Of a stretch of DNA of 58,755 nt, positions 57,258 to 58,755 are shown piece by piece. Origin of the DNA: Nemertoderma westbladi. Its lineage: Eukaryota > Xenacoelomorpha > Nemertodermatida > Nemertodermatidae. Position 1 is the first letter of the stretch. Each line of letters starts with the position of its first letter. The position numbers and the translations under genes are program-made. Below the pieces are notes generated by a model. It was not told the DNA's origin. It saw only the letters and a list, made by a program, of their open reading frames with translations, and searched no databases. The DNA is taken from assembly GCA_032718475.1 (NCBI GenBank), contig JAUCBJ010009003.1, forward strand, positions 1 through 58,755, given 5' to 3'.

Positions 57258-58755
57258 AAGATTCAATTTTATTCGTTTATTTTTTACTTAAACAGGAAAC
57301 ATTGTTCCCAAATATTTTCCTGTTTGTTGCCAAGGTCGCATATTCGACTAGTTTTTATAATTTTTTAGTCTTGCTTCCTCCTTCCACATCTAGAATTTCC
57401 ACTAAGTAAATATGTAACTTATTATTCGGGCCATAGAATCTTTCGGCAGTCAAAAGAACAGCAATTAATTGCCTTTGTGAATTCGAGTCACAGATTGTTT
57501 CACAACTTATTTATCTTTTAATTGTTATTTTAATAATTTTCTCCGAAAGATATAGTTTCCCTTTAATTTACTTGGAGTCAAATACAACCATGAGTTTGCA
57601 AATGGTCATGTATTTATACTTTGGTGTTCCAGAATTCTAAGATCCCTGACTTTGGGATGTTCGACTTTGATGTTAGGCTTTATACTTTGGACATATTTAC
57701 AACTCACTTCTATTAAGTGGTTGTTCACAAACAAATTTTTATTGCTAATATGCCGAAATATTTATCTGTCTTTGTTTGTAATATTATATTATTTAGTTGT
57801 TTTTATTGTTAAACAAACATTGCAATATTTTACGATTTATTTTTTTACTATTTTCAAAGTGCGTGCTTCAATATTGGTGCCGTGCAGTGCACTGGTATGG
57901 TAAAGGATTTCTCAATGTAGAACCTGTAGTTTTGTGTTTGTGGCAATTGATTTAATCATCACCCATTAATCATTACTAGAAGCCGAGCCCAACCCTGGCT
58001 TTCATCCTTAACTGGTCGATAAATGGGAACCAAGGCGACTTGGGAAACAGAGTGGAAGGGTTTACTGTGGAATATCACCCATCATGGTGGTGGACAGGAA
58101 TTCATTAGCTTAATGAGTAAAAAGATTCTCCCATTAATTAATCATTAATTATATTAAAATTTAGTTAATCAAGAGAAGTAATCGCAATATTGTATATAAT
58201 GTATACTGAACTCCTTAAATACATAAAACATTATTTTATTATTTCGAATTGTTGAGATCCTGTTGAGATCCTAATTTATGGTCATCAATGGATTTGTCCC
58301 CCCCGACTGTGTTATTGTTTTAGAATAGCCTTCATTAACTACATCACATCAGTAGTACAACAAACATTAGTATTTGTTGCTTCTAAAAGCGAATTTCCAT
58401 AAAAATTGTTTCACTTTATGTTCTTTTTCTATTAAATATATAATTATGTTTTCCGTTTCGCTAATCTGCGGCTATATTGTAGTTTGTGATCAGTAATTAT
58501 CACTAACTACTAACAGTTTAAATGTTTCAATTCTTATATTGCAATGTATTGGGAGGGGGTTGTAGTTGGCTGCAACCACAAACTCCCCTATAATATTTTT
58601 TAGATTTTCTCAACACCAGGTAAACCGTTATGTTTGTTATTTACGCTGCCGTTATTTTGCCTTAGACCAAAACCACGATATATATTTTAATTAATTCATT
58701 ATAGTTGGAGTATTACTCATATGTGTAATTCGGTTTTTTCTTTGTCTTTCTGGGT
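57258..58755 (+). other. ACE 3' UTR and downstream DNA
   Basis: AT-rich, with no further gene seen. No canonical AATAAA is obvious soon after the stop (ATTAAA occurs near 58432), so the transcript end is not placed. Confidence 0.5.
57981..58055 (+). mobile_element. SINE central-domain relic
   Basis: GGCTTTCATCC, then GGTCGATAAATGGGAACCA, then CTTGGGA parallels AGCCTTTCATCC, GGTCGATAAAATGAGTACCA and CTTGGGA of the SINE at 22631-22880 in the same order and spacing. The tRNA head is gone. Confidence 0.65.

Overview
The window looks like genomic DNA from an invertebrate animal. It holds a spliced gene with GT-AG introns, BEL/Pao and Ty3/Gypsy retrotransposons, tRNA-derived SINEs and AT-rich introns full of minisatellites. 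The SINE 3' domain (AGCCTTTCATCC ... GGTCGATAAA ... GTACCAG) is of a kind I associate with molluscs and relatives, but the species cannot be fixed from sequence alone.

The one host gene I can identify is on the + strand from 24840 to 57257: the last eight coding exons of a single-domain, membrane-anchored angiotensin-converting enzyme (peptidase family M2). Joined, they give 511 codons with every intron phase consistent. They carry the zinc motif HESGH, the third zinc ligand Glu, the GAKFH and YLRYF active-site blocks, a C-terminal transmembrane helix and a short cytoplasmic tail. The signal peptide and N-terminal exons are not in the window.

Layout, left to right. 1-699: an unidentified coding-like region on the minus strand. 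914-15916: two head-to-tail BEL/Pao elements on the minus strand. The right one (BEL-2) has all domains but is broken by stops and frameshifts. The left one (BEL-1) keeps a single 1861-codon ORF but has lost reverse transcriptase and RNase H. 15917-21630: BEL leader hairpins, gene-poor DNA, a worn transposon remnant and a tRNA-like relic. 21632-24740: a 36-bp minisatellite interrupted by a SINE. 24840-24988: the first ACE exon in the window. 24957-41888: a roughly 17-kb minisatellite of about 37-bp units. 41889-49924: ACE exons 2-7, with a foldback-like repeat element and a 22-bp minisatellite in the introns. 50657-55810: a complete Gypsy insertion (two 240-bp LTRs, 5-bp target duplication) in the last intron, antisense to ACE. 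56956-57257: the last ACE exon, followed by 3' sequence with a SINE relic.

The most notable observation is the origin of the large array. Its repeat unit is the last 32 bases of the ACE exon plus the first 5 bases of the 5' splice site. The splice-donor end of a coding exon has therefore been amplified about 450-fold into the following intron, so the true donor is followed by hundreds of copies of itself. A second, unrelated array upstream of the same exon also carries GTAAGT in nearly every unit. Other points: a 2004-bp in-frame deletion in BEL-1 exactly between copies of a 16-bp motif that occurs at least 12 times in the BEL pair; a Gypsy copy with almost identical LTRs but a disabled pol; and a possible soluble ACE isoform made by intronic polyadenylation.
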